Source: Lepidostoma basale (lineage: Eukaryota > Arthropoda > Insecta > Trichoptera > Lepidostomatidae). Taken from it: 64,000 nt of DNA. How positions within the stretch are numbered: the stretch's first letter is position 1; each line of letters begins with the position of its first letter. A program made the position numbers and the translations under genes. The notes below the pieces were generated by a model. It saw only the letters and a list, made by a program, of their open reading frames with translations. It did not search any database and was not told where the DNA came from. Positions 53,300 to 62,480 of the stretch are shown here, one piece after another. The DNA lies in contig JAHDVF020000047.1 in assembly GCA_022606425.2 (NCBI GenBank), positions 372,001 to 436,000 on the forward strand, written 5' to 3'.

Positions 53300-54340
53300 G
53301 ATCGAAGAAAACATCATCATCATCAACTGTCTGTTATCCACTGCTGAATGTAGGCCTCTCCCAAAGCACGCCACCGCCCCATATTCATTGCCGCTCCCAT
53401 CTATTCGCTCCCATCAAGCAATCCTCTTCAGATCGTTGGTCCAGCGGGCAGTCGGACGTCCAACTCTGCGGAATCCTTTACGCGGTCTCCACTCCAGAAC
53501 CCGTCTCCCTCATCAGCCGTCGGTTCTCCGACAGATATGGCCAGCTCATCGCCACTTCAGCCCGCCTATCCTCAGAGCCACCTCGAATAAATTTGTTTCT
53601 AATTCTGTCACTCAAGTTTATTTCAAGCATGGCTCTTTCCATGATGCGTTGGGCGACCTTGAATCTGTAAACTAGACCTTTTGTCAGGGTCCACGTCTCG
53701 ACTCCGTACGTTATGACTGGCAAGACGCACTGGTAGAAGACTAGTCTTGAGTCATTATGTTATTTTAGAGGTGAGTTGAGAGTTAAGAGGTGAGTTGAGA
53801 GTGAGTGTGAGTTGAGAGGTGAGTGAGCTGTTCCGACCTGCCCAGGACAGGGAGGCCTACTCAAGGGTGATAGTCAACGTTCGGGAGACCTGACAGGATA
53901 CGGAAAGAAGAGGTGAGTACATGACGTAATTTTCCAAAGGCCCAACCCAACTGAATTCTTCGGTCGGCTTCTTTCTCGAAATTGTTTTTACCTAATTGAA
54001 TGATTTGGCCAAGATATGTGTATTATGGTACCACTTCGAGAGCCGACCCATCAACGGTTACTGGTTTCAGGATAATACGAGTATGTTCATTATACTCGTA
54101 CATGACTTTCGTCTTGTCCAAATTCATCAATAGACCCAATCGTCTGGATGCAGTGTTCACTCTCTTTGGCACTTCTTTTTGCGGTCCGTGGTCTTCAAGT
54201 CAGCAGTCTTTTTGTCTATTTTTCATTGGAACTATTGTCTCTCTCATGATGACTATTGTCGACGTTTTGTTTTTATATATTTATTTTTATAGTAGTTGGA
54301 TTAATTGTCTAAGCCGGCTCTTGCAACGTTCATAATTCAT
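53300..54340 (-). mobile_element. LINE C (RTE-like) post-palm region, split by another LINE C end
   Basis: Minus strand from 54200: RRLGLLMNLDKTKVM, then NEH and IILKPVTVDGSALEVV, YTYLGQIIQLGKNNFEKEAD and RRIQLGWAFGKLRHV; from 53755: FYQCVLPVITYGVETWTLTK, FKVAQRIMERAMLEINLSDR, to about 53310. Both ends are RTE-clade hallmarks. Two TACTCGTA-type octamers (54076-54083, 54093-54100) add in-frame codons EY and TR in the first block. Between 53760 and 53925 lies a plus-strand LINE C end. Confidence 0.85.
53760..53925 (+). mobile_element. LINE C 3' end nested in a minus-strand LINE C
   Basis: gagctgttccgacctgccc, caggacagggaggcctactc, gtcaacgttcgggagacctg and ggaaagaagagg match the 3' end of the copy at 55940. 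It separates the FGKLRHV and FYQCVLPV blocks of the host copy. Its 5' side holds short tandem units (gaggtgagttgagagt). AGAGGTGAGT occurs on both sides and may be the target duplication. Confidence 0.65.
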
Positions 54341-54714
54341 ACTCCGACCACACTAATTTCCTTTTATCATCCGAGCTCTTAATGCAATGGGACCGCTAAA
54401 AATGGGAAATTCACAAATCGGAGCTTTGGCGGGAATTTAAATGAAGCAAGGCTTATTTGTACACTAAATAAAGGGACAGGAGCGGACGCGAAGGGAAATT
54501 AGGTTTTTTCTCTGTGAATTAAGGAAAAATTCGTTACGCTTTGACAGCTGTAATACTGCTTAACGTGTGCTGGTCACATCTCGTTCTAAACAGGAAATTT
54601 CAACATTTTTCGCATTTTGCATATTCATTTTGTACAGCCTTTTTTAGTTTCATCTCCAATTTACAATAATAACTTTAATATATTATACATACCTTATTAT
54701 AAAAATAAATAAAA
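54341..54714. other. No gene seen
   Basis: Mixed composition, single-copy here, no frame with motifs. Confidence 0.4.
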
Positions 54715-55000
54715 CAAAATTAATACGAATGAAATAATCTGTTTTCGAAAAGGTTTATATTTATGAAAATTTAAAATAACTTTGTTTAATGCATAAAATA
54801 TTAAAAAACACGACATGTTTCGGAGGATCCTCTATCTTCAGGTGTAAAAATATAATATATATATTATATTCTTACACCTGAAGGTATCCTCCGAAACATG
54901 GCGTGCTTTTTAATATTGTTTTAATATTTTGTGGATTAAACAAAGTTATTTTCAATATCGTAAGAAAATTACTATGGAATTACACAGTGTTAATGCCTTA
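54715..55000. mobile_element. Foldback FB7, both arms
   Basis: Left arm cgacatgtttcggaggatcc, tctatcttcaggtgtaaaaa; right arm ttacacctgaaggtatcctc, cgaaacatggcgtg. Outer parts aactttgtttaatgcataaa and tttgtggattaaacaaagtt are also inverted. The left core (54808-54845, minus) reads ACAC, CTGAAGA, T, A, GAG, GATC, CTC, C, GAA, ACATGT, C, GTGT, so ACAC/GTGT can form stem I. Confidence 0.75.
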
Positions 55001-55484
55001 GCCTTCAAAAAGGTCTAAAAGGTTTATTATAATTTATGGGAATGTCATATTCCAAGGTTAAGGGAATGTCATATTATAAGATACTCGCTTATGTTTTGTG
55101 TACGATTTAAAATAGCAGAATATGGTAGTTAATGTAATTGTTGTGACTGGTGGACTGGTACAGTTTCGTAAAAGAAAAAAAGATTTATTTTTAAGAATCT
55201 ACAGAAAATACGCTGTTGCTTAAGAAATATTTTGTATTATAAGTAAGAAATTGTTTCAGATAAGTCATAATTAACTTTTTTGTACACGAACGTATAAGAA
55301 TCATACGTTAGTGAAACAGGAGATTGCAAAATGTCGACTAACAAATAATTTTAGGTTCTCTCAAAACTTGTATAACATCTTCCATCGTTATAGTGTTAAC
55401 CTTGTGATATCTATGTACATTAATAACTAATTTCAAAAACACATTGTAATAATATCAAATTTATGTGTCATGTTATCAAGATAA

Positions 55485-55523
55485 TTACGAATTTCGCCAA
55501 GCAATCTTTGCATCATCAGAATG
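55485..55523 (-). ncRNA. Hammerhead-like core, isolated
   Basis: Minus strand: CTGATGA (55519-55513), extra T, GCAAAG, loop ATTG, CTTGGC, GAA, ATTCGT. Stem II pairs 5 of 6. The following bases are not palindromic and no foldback partner was found, so this is a diverged relative. Confidence 0.35.
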
Positions 55524-55604
55524 AAATGAAAATGGGAAGTATTAGAGAATATTCGTAAATTGAAATATAAATGATAAAAAACTTATTTAGATGAAATAAC
55601 TTAC

Positions 55605-55800
55605 AAAGTTTCTCTGAAAGCATAAGCAGAGAGAATGGACCGCAACACAAATGTATCTTGACACAGCTCTCTAGATTCTTCCACATTTATACAGCGAGTC
55701 ATGTACGCACGTTGATTCTTCCGACTTCGAACAAGGCCGTCCTTTTAAAAATATATTAATTTAGCCATGCCATGTTTTCCTTGGTCTTTTTCGATTCCGT
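55605..55800 (-). mobile_element. LINE A 3' end, short
   Basis: Plus strand tctctgaaagcataagcaga, gaatggaccgcaacacaaat, cttccacatttatacagcg, ttcttccgacttcgaac. The TTAG tail is lost. Confidence 0.7.
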
Positions 55801-55939
55801 AATTAATTCAGAACTTATAATAATACACAAAAAGGCAGAAAACACACAAAGAAGAAATTTGAACTTTATAAACGTGACTGAACGTACACTGTACATTGGT
55901 TGTGGAACATGTGAACATTTTCTCAGAGTCCTTCATGAC

Positions 55940-56285
55940 CTGTTGAGTTGAGTAAATGCTTTCTGACCTTCGGAAAAAAATCTATTTCGGATACCCTTGA
56001 AAATGCTTCCCAAAGAGCCAGAGCCAATAGAGAGCTGTTGTCGAGTGTAAAAATTAGAAAGCTCTCATATTTGGGTCATGTGATATTAATGGGTAAAGTG
56101 GAGGGACTTCGGGGAGTTGGTAGAAGGCAGCTGTCCTGGTTGCGGAACATCAAATAGTGTACAGGAATAACAAGAGTTCAGAACCTGTTCTAAGTGGCGC
56201 AGATAGAGATGCATTTGCTGCAGTGATCGCCAACGTTAGGGGACCTGACACGGCACCGAAACAAGAATATATTATACTTCAGAAA
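55940..56285 (+). mobile_element. LINE C (RTE-like) 3' end
   Basis: ARANRELLSSVKIRKLSYLG, HVILMGKVEGLRGVGRRQLS and WLRNIK, a stop, then cagtgatcgccaacgttagg, ggacctgacacggcaccgaa, acaagaa. Same type as the insert at 5083. Confidence 0.75.
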
Positions 56286-56299
56286 TTGACAATTATCTG

Positions 56300-56690
56300 A
56301 ATTAAGCGTACATCAATGGACGGTCGTTAAGGCGTCGCATGAAATATCATAAGCTTATACTCGTATATCTGAACTCTACATCAACGAGAACCTGAATGCC
56401 AGACAGTCTACATCGGTTGTACTTCTGCGATCGGTAGATTGACTGTGCTAAAACGCTGTTCTTGCACAAACTTTGTCGACCGAGCCTTCGCGGTGTCTGG
56501 AACAATCTTCCAACAGGCTTCTAGTGCATTGAGAATCAGTTAGAGTTTAGATCGAGACTCAAAACGAATCTTTTCTAATTATTCTTTCCTGATGTATATT
56601 TTGATCGATTGCGTCAAGTGCAGCCCTCATACTTAATATGTTTATTTTTTTTACTAGTTCATAAAACGGAGCAATTTCTACAGCACCCTT
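56300..56690 (+). mobile_element. LINE F C-terminal fragment
   Basis: In shifted frames: TVLAQTLSTEPSR-like, then FVDRAFAVSGTIFQQASSAL and EFRSRLKTNLF, then SFLMYILIDCVKCSPHT. The DRAFAVSGP.WN...F+.RLKT.LF block marks the protein end of a widespread animal non-LTR family. A TACTCGTA octamer at 56358-56365 lies in it. Confidence 0.65.
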
Positions 56691-56706
56691 GAGATGAGTA
56701 ATTCAA

Positions 56707-56965
56707 ATGACGACCTTCGTGGCCGAGTGATAAGTGCATTGAATGCCACCCGAACGTTCCGGGTTCGATTCCCGGCGAGGGCAGTGTGATTGTCACACTC
56801 TCTTTGGTCTGGTGTAGAATTCACGTGACAATAAAATGGCGATAGATTAGCTACCTATCACATGTCATGAGAAATACTATGATAGCTATTACCCTTTACA
56901 TCGATTTGGCACTTGCTGTCATGGTGTAAAGAGCGATTCAACAAAATAAGAATAATAATAATTAT
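56707..56965 (+). mobile_element. tRNA-derived SINE copy 3
   Basis: ccttcgtggccgagtgataa, cgggttcgattcccggcgag, gaattcacgtgacaataaaa, gctacctatcacatgtcatg, then ccctttacatcgatttggc and an AAT-type tail at 56945-56960. Confidence 0.85.
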
Positions 56966-56974
56966 AAAAATGGC

Positions 56975-57245
56975 GCTCTATAAGACGTGGTGGTCGTAAG
57001 AAGTGCGAAATGGGGAATGTTGTTAAACATAAAGCGATCGCTCAACCCAACCAATGACAGGTCATAAGTCCTGTAAGCGCTTCGGCCACCATATTCTGTT
57101 CCCGGAAAACAATTTACATCTTCGTCTCTATTGAGATACAATTAATCCTTATAAAAAAAAATTATCCGCAATGGATAAAATCCAGTATTTTGATCCAGTA
57201 TCAGATAAAATCCAGTATTTATCCTACAAGAATTTGTATACATTC
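56975..57245 (-). repeat. 470-520-bp repeat unit, partial, inverted
   Basis: Plus strand tgcgaaatggggaatgttg, ccaatgacaggtcataagtc, cgtctctattgagatacaat, aatccagtattttgatcc. Confidence 0.7.
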
Positions 57246-57261
57246 AAAATGTTGTGAATTA

Positions 57262-57783
57262 TCTAACTAAACTAACTAACTAACCATCACGCCGTCTCCC
57301 CGAAGGGTTAGGCAGAAAGAATGGACTGCAACACTTTTCTTTCCTGACATATTTCTCTCGCTTCCTCAACATTCATACATCGTGTCATATACGCGCGTCG
57401 ATTTCTCTGACTCCTCACAAGGCCGACATTCAATATTTGATTTATTTGATCGTGCCACGTTTTCCTCGGTCATACTCTATTTCTGATTCCATTTACATCA
57501 TTAACATATAATTTTTTTACTATTCTTTCTTCATTCATTCTTTCCATATGTCCAAACCATCTTAATGATCCTTTCATTATTTTGTTCATGACACCATCAT
57601 TCGCACCGGATTCACTTCTTATATTTTCATTCGACACTCTATCATACACAGAGTATCTACACATTTGTCCAAGAGATCTCATTTCTACTGCATTTATTCT
57701 ACTTTCATCCTTCTTTTGGCAGTTCCATGTTTCGCTTCCATACATAAGGGTCGGTAGAAGAACACCATTGTGCACTGCCATGA
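57262..57783 (-). mobile_element. LINE A 3' end
   Basis: Minus strand frame 57781-57470 reads MAVHNGVLLPTLMYGSETWN, QKKDESRINAVEMRSLGQMC and KGSLRWFGHMERMNEERIVK, then a frameshift at NRV and the inverted end with GTTA tail at 57262-57290. It starts exactly at the MAVHNGVL codon. Confidence 0.85.
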
Positions 57784-57826
57784 ATTATCTTATAATAGAA
57801 TAATAGAAATATATCCACAGAAGCAA

Positions 57827-58342
57827 AGATGGCAGTACACAATGGAGTTCTAGTGCCAACCCTCATGTATGGAAGTGAAGCTTGGAGCTGGCAAAAGAAG
57901 GATGAAAGCAGGATAAACGCAGAAATGAGATCACTAAGAAGAATGTGCGGGAAAACGTTGTATGATAGAATACCGAACGATGAAACAAGAAAGAAATGTA
58001 AGGCAGATGACTGCATCATGAATAAAATTAAAAAAGGATCCCTGAGATGGTTTGGACATATGGAACGAATGGATGAGAGTAGAATGGTTAAAAAGTTGTA
58101 CACAAGCAGCGTGAGTGGGAAAAGAAGCGGAGGACGACCGAGGAAAACATGGCATGACCAAATTAATCAATTACTAAAAGGCGGCCACATTCGAAGTCGG
58201 AACAATCGACGTGCGTGCATGGTACGATGTATGGATGTAGAGAAATCTCGAGAGGTATGCCAGGACAGGCCAGTGTGGCGATCCATCCTCTCTGCCTACC
58301 CCTCCGGGGAAATTGCGTGATGGTTAGTTAGTTAGTTATTAT
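57827..58342 (+). mobile_element. LINE A 3' end, best-preserved open frame
   Basis: The 163-codon frame 57829-58320 is open to its natural stop: MAVHNGVLVPTLMYGSEAWS, MRSLRRMCGKTLYDRIPNDE, KGSLRWFGHMERMDESRMVK, GRPRKTWHDQINQLLKGGHI, RSRNNRRACMVRCMDVEKSR and WRSILSAYPSGEIA. Tail GTTAGTTAGTTA. The RT palm is absent, so it is not functional. It stands head to head with the copy at 57262, 45 bp apart, and begins at the same codon. Confidence 0.88.
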
Positions 58343-58344
58343 TA

Positions 58345-58790
58345 TTATATTGCCACCGATAAACAAAATGTTAGTAGGTACTCGTATGTGAACAAATAAC
58401 AAAGCATTGTTCAATTTGTGTAGCAAAGAGAACGGTACAATATTTTTTCGCAATAAAGGCATACGGCACGTACTGTGACGAAAAAAGCAAAAAGTCCGCT
58501 TTGAGTTTTGTTTCGTTATTAGCCAGCGTATATTTCCTGACGCGAGTGTGCCAGGGTTAATATCGGGGTCCATTGTTCTCGGGGTAATAGATACCCCTTA
58601 GGGAGGTGGCTAATAGTTGCCCCGACGGGGAAAAGGGGCTGAGCCAACATGTTATGACAAAAAACATTCATTTGCATCGCTTGTGAGTTGTCACAAAGCA
58701 TTCTTTAGTGGGGAGACATCATTACATCTGTTATCGTTGTGTTTTTGGAACCAAATTTTTTAGATAAACTTAAAGAATTCTGTGGAATCA
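58345..58790. other. No gene seen; GC-rich patch
   Basis: 58540-58640 has tatcggggtccattgttctc, gataccccttagggaggtgg and gccccgacggggaaaagggg, single-copy here. A TACTCGTA octamer lies at 58379-58386. Confidence 0.35.
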
Positions 58791-58794
58791 CTGT

Positions 58795-58960
58795 GGAATT
58801 CTATAATGACGAATTATTTATGAATTAAAAAAACTGTTTTTTTCATTTTTGACTTTATATCGTTTTCCCGATGATGAAGGTGTAAGTCTTCGAAACATGT
58901 CGAGAAAAATAAACTTAAAAGTGGAAAAACAGTGTTTTAATTCATAAATAATTCGTATAG
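58795..58960. mobile_element. Foldback FB4, complete with terminal inverted repeats
   Basis: gaattatttatgaattaaaa at 58811 and its inverse ttaattcataaataattcg at about 58938 flank a single central hammerhead-like core. This is the cleanest FB4 layout. Confidence 0.75.
58863..58906 (+). ncRNA. Hammerhead-like core, FB4 type, best copy
   Basis: TTTTC (58863-58867), CCGATGA (58868-58874; T4 changed to C), extra T, GAAGG (58876-58880), loop, GTCTTC, GAA (58892-58894), ACATGT (58895-58900), C, GAGAA (58902-58906). Stem I TTTTC/GAGAA pairs with one G-T; stem II pairs 5 with one G-T. Confidence 0.55.
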
Positions 58961-59017
58961 TATTTTCTTAAGATTCTAAAATATAATAATAATAAATTGA
59001 TTGATTTATTGATAGCT

Positions 59018-59445
59018 GTTCACAATGGAGTTCTGGTCCCAACCCTTATGTATGGAAGTGAAGCATGGAACTAGCAGAAGAAAGATGAGAGCAGAATAAA
59101 TGCGGTAGAGATGAGGTCCCTAAAACGTATGCTGATATTGGAAAGGAATGTAGAGCGAAAGAAGGTATTACGAACAAAATTATGAAAGTATCGCTGCGTT
59201 GGTTCGGACACATGGAGCGCATGGGTGAAGAAAGAATGGTTAAAAAAGTGTACGTTAACGAAGTAAATGGAGTACGGAGTCGAGGTAGACCCAGGAAAAC
59301 ATGGCATGACGAAATAAGTCAAATTTTAAACTTTGGTCATGTCAGAAGCCGGAAGAATCCACGTGCGTGTATGACTCGATGTATGAATGTGGAGGAAGCT
59401 AGAGAGGTATATCAGGATAGAGTAGTGTGGCGGTCCATCACAAGT
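59018..59445 (+). mobile_element. LINE A 3' end, truncated tail
   Basis: VHNGVLVPTLMYGSEAWN, a stop, KKDESRINAVEMRSLKRM, deletion, VSLRWFGHMERMGEERMVKK and VYVNEVNGVRSRGRPRKTWH to VYQDRVVWRSI, then unrelated sequence. The usual tail is lost. Confidence 0.8.
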
Positions 59446-59499
59446 CTGCTTTGACTCTCTCTATAATTAATAAAGTTATTTTTCTAATTGATAGTTAAA

Positions 59500-60085
59500 A
59501 AAAACGTGTTTAAGTGTACATTTTGATTTTTGACAACTGCCAAAATGTCCACTTTAACATTATTTTAAACCAAAAAATAGTATGTTTATTAATATTGTAT
59601 ATTATTTACCGTTAAAATATACTCGTAAAAAGCTGTTTACTGTATCACAATTCTTTATTATTTTTTTATTTTTCGCGACAGCTGTTTCCTCAACTTATGT
59701 TGACATCGCATTAACTGTGATAATAGTTTTTATTTTCTATTATGTATAATTATCCATAGTATGACTAATAACATTAATGAGTTTTTTACCCTATAAATAG
59801 TAATTAACTGTTCTTTTAATTAAACGTGTCAAACTCAACTCCAGCAAGAACATCAAAATGCTACCAAAGAAATTATTCAAATTGACATCGAAACAAATCA
59901 CATAACGGTTCGAATAATCACGAAAATTAATTAATAATTTTAATTTTATTTTTTTTAATTAATAACAGTTGAAAAAATAATTAAATCACCTGATGATGTC
60001 AACATAAGTTGATGAAGCAGCAATCAATTGTGATACCATTAACAGTGTTTTGTATTTTAACAGTTAATGATGTTGAAGTATCATT
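59500..60085. repeat. FB1 arms, decayed
   Basis: 59650-59710 inverted core (gcgacagctgtttcctcaac, ttatgttgacatcgc). 59985-60020 direct core: CTGATGA (59990-59996), T, GTCAAC, ATAA, GTTGAT, GAA. A TACTCGTA at 59620-59627 interrupts the arm. Confidence 0.6.
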
Positions 60086-60089
60086 TCAA

Positions 60090-60660
60090 GAATTAATTGT
60101 ATCGCAATAGAGACGAAGATGCAAATTGGAAACTGAATATGGTGATCGAGGTGTTTACAGGACTTAAGACCTGTCATTGGTTGGGTTAAGCGCACACTTT
60201 ATGTAATACAACATTCCCCATTCCACCTTTCTTATGACCACCATGTCTGACAAATTTTTTAAAGTTGTATATATGTTAATATGCAACACCACAATTCACA
60301 TGTCAGTTTCAATTTACAGACCAGATCAAGACCAAGACCAATCTATGAAGATTAGATTTAAGCATTAAGCAGAAGATCTTTTTATAATGCAATGTGAAAG
60401 GCTACCGCCATTAACGCACTGCTAGATAACGCCTGGAAATGTCACTCCAATTTATATGCTAACTTGGACCAGTTTTTGTTTTATGCAACATTTTGTATGT
60501 ATACAAATACTTGAAGACGAATACTGGATTTTATTTACCCATTGCGGGTTATCTCATCGTCTCTATTGAGATACAATTAATCCTTGAATTGATAACCCGC
60601 AATGGGTAAATGAAATCCAGTATTCGTCTACAAGTATTTGTATACGTTCAAAATGTTGTA
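60090..60660. repeat. 470-520-bp repeat, with inverted end
   Basis: Direct unit from ttgtatcgcaatagagacg (60098) to cccattgcgggttatc (60553), then an inverted start (cgtctctattgagatacaat at about 60558) and inverted end (aacccgcaatgggtaaatg). Two units here meet tail to tail, unlike the tandem arrays at 43466 and 45690. Confidence 0.75.
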
Positions 60661-60850
60661 TTGAAGTATCATAGTGTTTCGGCCAAAACGATGGACTATT
60701 TAATATATTATTTAGTTCGTTTCTGTAAACCTGGCAAAGCTGCAGCTGGAACGAAACCAGTTCGTTCGTTTAAACAAAGAAGGGTTTTTAAAAATATATT
60801 TTTGTTCTTATTGTTATTAATTATTTTGTCTGGAGCCTTTCAACAGGGTT
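60661..60850. repeat. FB1 outer arm and FB6-like arm
   Basis: tcatagtgtttcggccaaaa (60668), then aaacctggcaaagctgcagc, tggaacgaaaccagttcg, related to FB6. Confidence 0.5.
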
Positions 60851-61190
60851 GACATTAAGGTAGGAAACAAATTTCTTGTGATGTTTTTTTCCGCTGCAGT
60901 ATTCCTTATGAAAACGAATTAAAAACTCCGAAATCGCTTGACACGAAAAAAAAACAATCAGAATTCGTCACGCCCCGTGATGATCGAATTATAAGTGGCC
61001 AGAAGTGTGGAAATGTCTGTCTATACACGTATAACAAAAGCTTTCTGCGGCGGAACACGCTGAGAAGTGGGAATACTCGCGGAATTAATTTAAGACAGCT
61101 GTAAAACATCTTTTTTCTTTTAGTTTCACACGCAAACCAGCAGGAAAAGCACACACAACACACTTAAAAATAAATTCGCTTAATATTCCT
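60851..61190. other. No gene seen
   Basis: A cysteine- and phenylalanine-rich 85-codon minus frame (61163-60906) has no recognised motif and is treated as chance. Confidence 0.35.
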
Positions 61191-61194
61191 TGAA

Positions 61195-61345
61195 CAGTCT
61201 TCTGTGTGTGTATGTCACTGAACTTCTCCTAAACGGCTGGACAGATTTTGATGAAATTTTTTTGTGTGTTATTGAGTGGGTCCCTGAATGGTTTAGATTT
61301 ATTATTATATATTTATTATTTCAATTGGAACCAAAGTCCGTTAGA
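61195..61345 (+). repeat. Dispersed arthropod repeat (AAACGGCTG motif)
   Basis: acttctcctaaacggctgg, acagattttgatgaaattt, gtgtgttattgagtgggtcc. Same family as 12175-12300. Confidence 0.4.
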
Positions 61346-61396
61346 ATAACATATATTTTTACAATAATGTCATAGCACCCGTATGTAAATTAGATT

Positions 61397-61497
61397 ACAA
61401 ACTAACCATCACGCCGTCTCCCCGAAGCTTTGCTGACATACTTCTCTCGCATCCTCAACATAAATACACCGTGTCATGCACGCACGTCGATTCTTAC
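61397..61497 (-). mobile_element. LINE A 3' end with internal deletion
   Basis: Plus strand aaactaaccatcacgccgtc, tccccgaagctttgctgaca, tacttctctcgcatcctcaa. About 40 bp of the usual end are missing after cgaag. Confidence 0.7.
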
Positions 61498-61589
61498 CTT
61501 ATAATGCCAGCCATGTTGAAAGGTTCTGGCCAAAATAAATTTATAATATAATAATTAAAAGAATACTCGTATATAAAAATATAGAATTT

Positions 61590-61750
61590 TTTTATTAATT
61601 GAAACACTGTTTTTTTCATTTTTGAGTTTATTTTTCTCGACATTTTTCAAAAGCTTTATACTTTCATCATCAGGATTACGATTAAATCTATCTCTAAATG
61701 ATGAAGTTGTAAACTCTTCAAAACATACCGAGAAAAATACCGTTAATGTT
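61590..61750. mobile_element. Foldback FB4, both halves, decayed
   Basis: Left tttctcgacatttttcaaaa, actttcatcatcagg; right aaatgatgaagttgtaaact, cttcaaaacataccgag. Outer left gaaacactgtttttttc. Confidence 0.65.
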
Positions 61751-62059
61751 AGAACTGTACATAAAATTAAATAAAACTTCTAAAAATGGACGTTTTCATC
61801 ATAATTAAACATTAGATAATGTCATGGATAATGTCTCAATTAAGCATTGGATAATGTCCTCTCTCTTGTAAAATATGTCACACTTTTTATAATATCAAAA
61901 ACCTCCTCGACATTGCCAAATATATAATTTGTATTCATTTTGCTAAATATATAATTTGTATACAGTTTGAATTCCTACATCTTAAACCATTATTTTCTTT
62001 CGTAAAATTGCTTAAAACCTACAAACATTTTCTTCTGCGTTTTCTACAACTTTTCAAAA

Positions 62060-62480
62060 TTTAACAAACTAACTAACTAGCCATCACGCCGTCTCCCCGA
62101 AAGGGTAGGCAGAAAGAATGGACCGTCACACTTTTACTGATGCGGCAATCCATCCTTCTCTTTTCGCCCCGCGGGAGACGCGGTGTGATGGGTTGCGAAC
62201 CTCATCGCCACCAATTGGCATCTCCCGCGCACACTTCGATCGTCCAAGACCCACAAAATAAATCTAAAACAAATCATATAAAATACAATGATATAAAATA
62301 AAATAACAAAATAAAAAAAAATTTACACAAAACGTTCTTTTTAGATGGTGTACATATTGTCTATTTAATTTATGTTCCACGTATCCACCGTTTTTTTAAT
62401 TTAGCACATAATATAATAACACATAATGTTTTTTTCGATGTTGTACTCGTACATGTTGACATGGATGATCCGGACTTTTG
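62060..62480 (-). mobile_element. SINE-like element with LINE A tail, second copy
   Basis: Inverted copy of 35953-36367: aaactaactaactagccatc (tail), gaatggaccgtcacactttt, cgccccgcgggagacgcgg, cgcgcacacttcgatcg, ending gatgatccggacttttg. It carries TACGAGTA (62444-62451) where the other copy has none. Confidence 0.8.
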
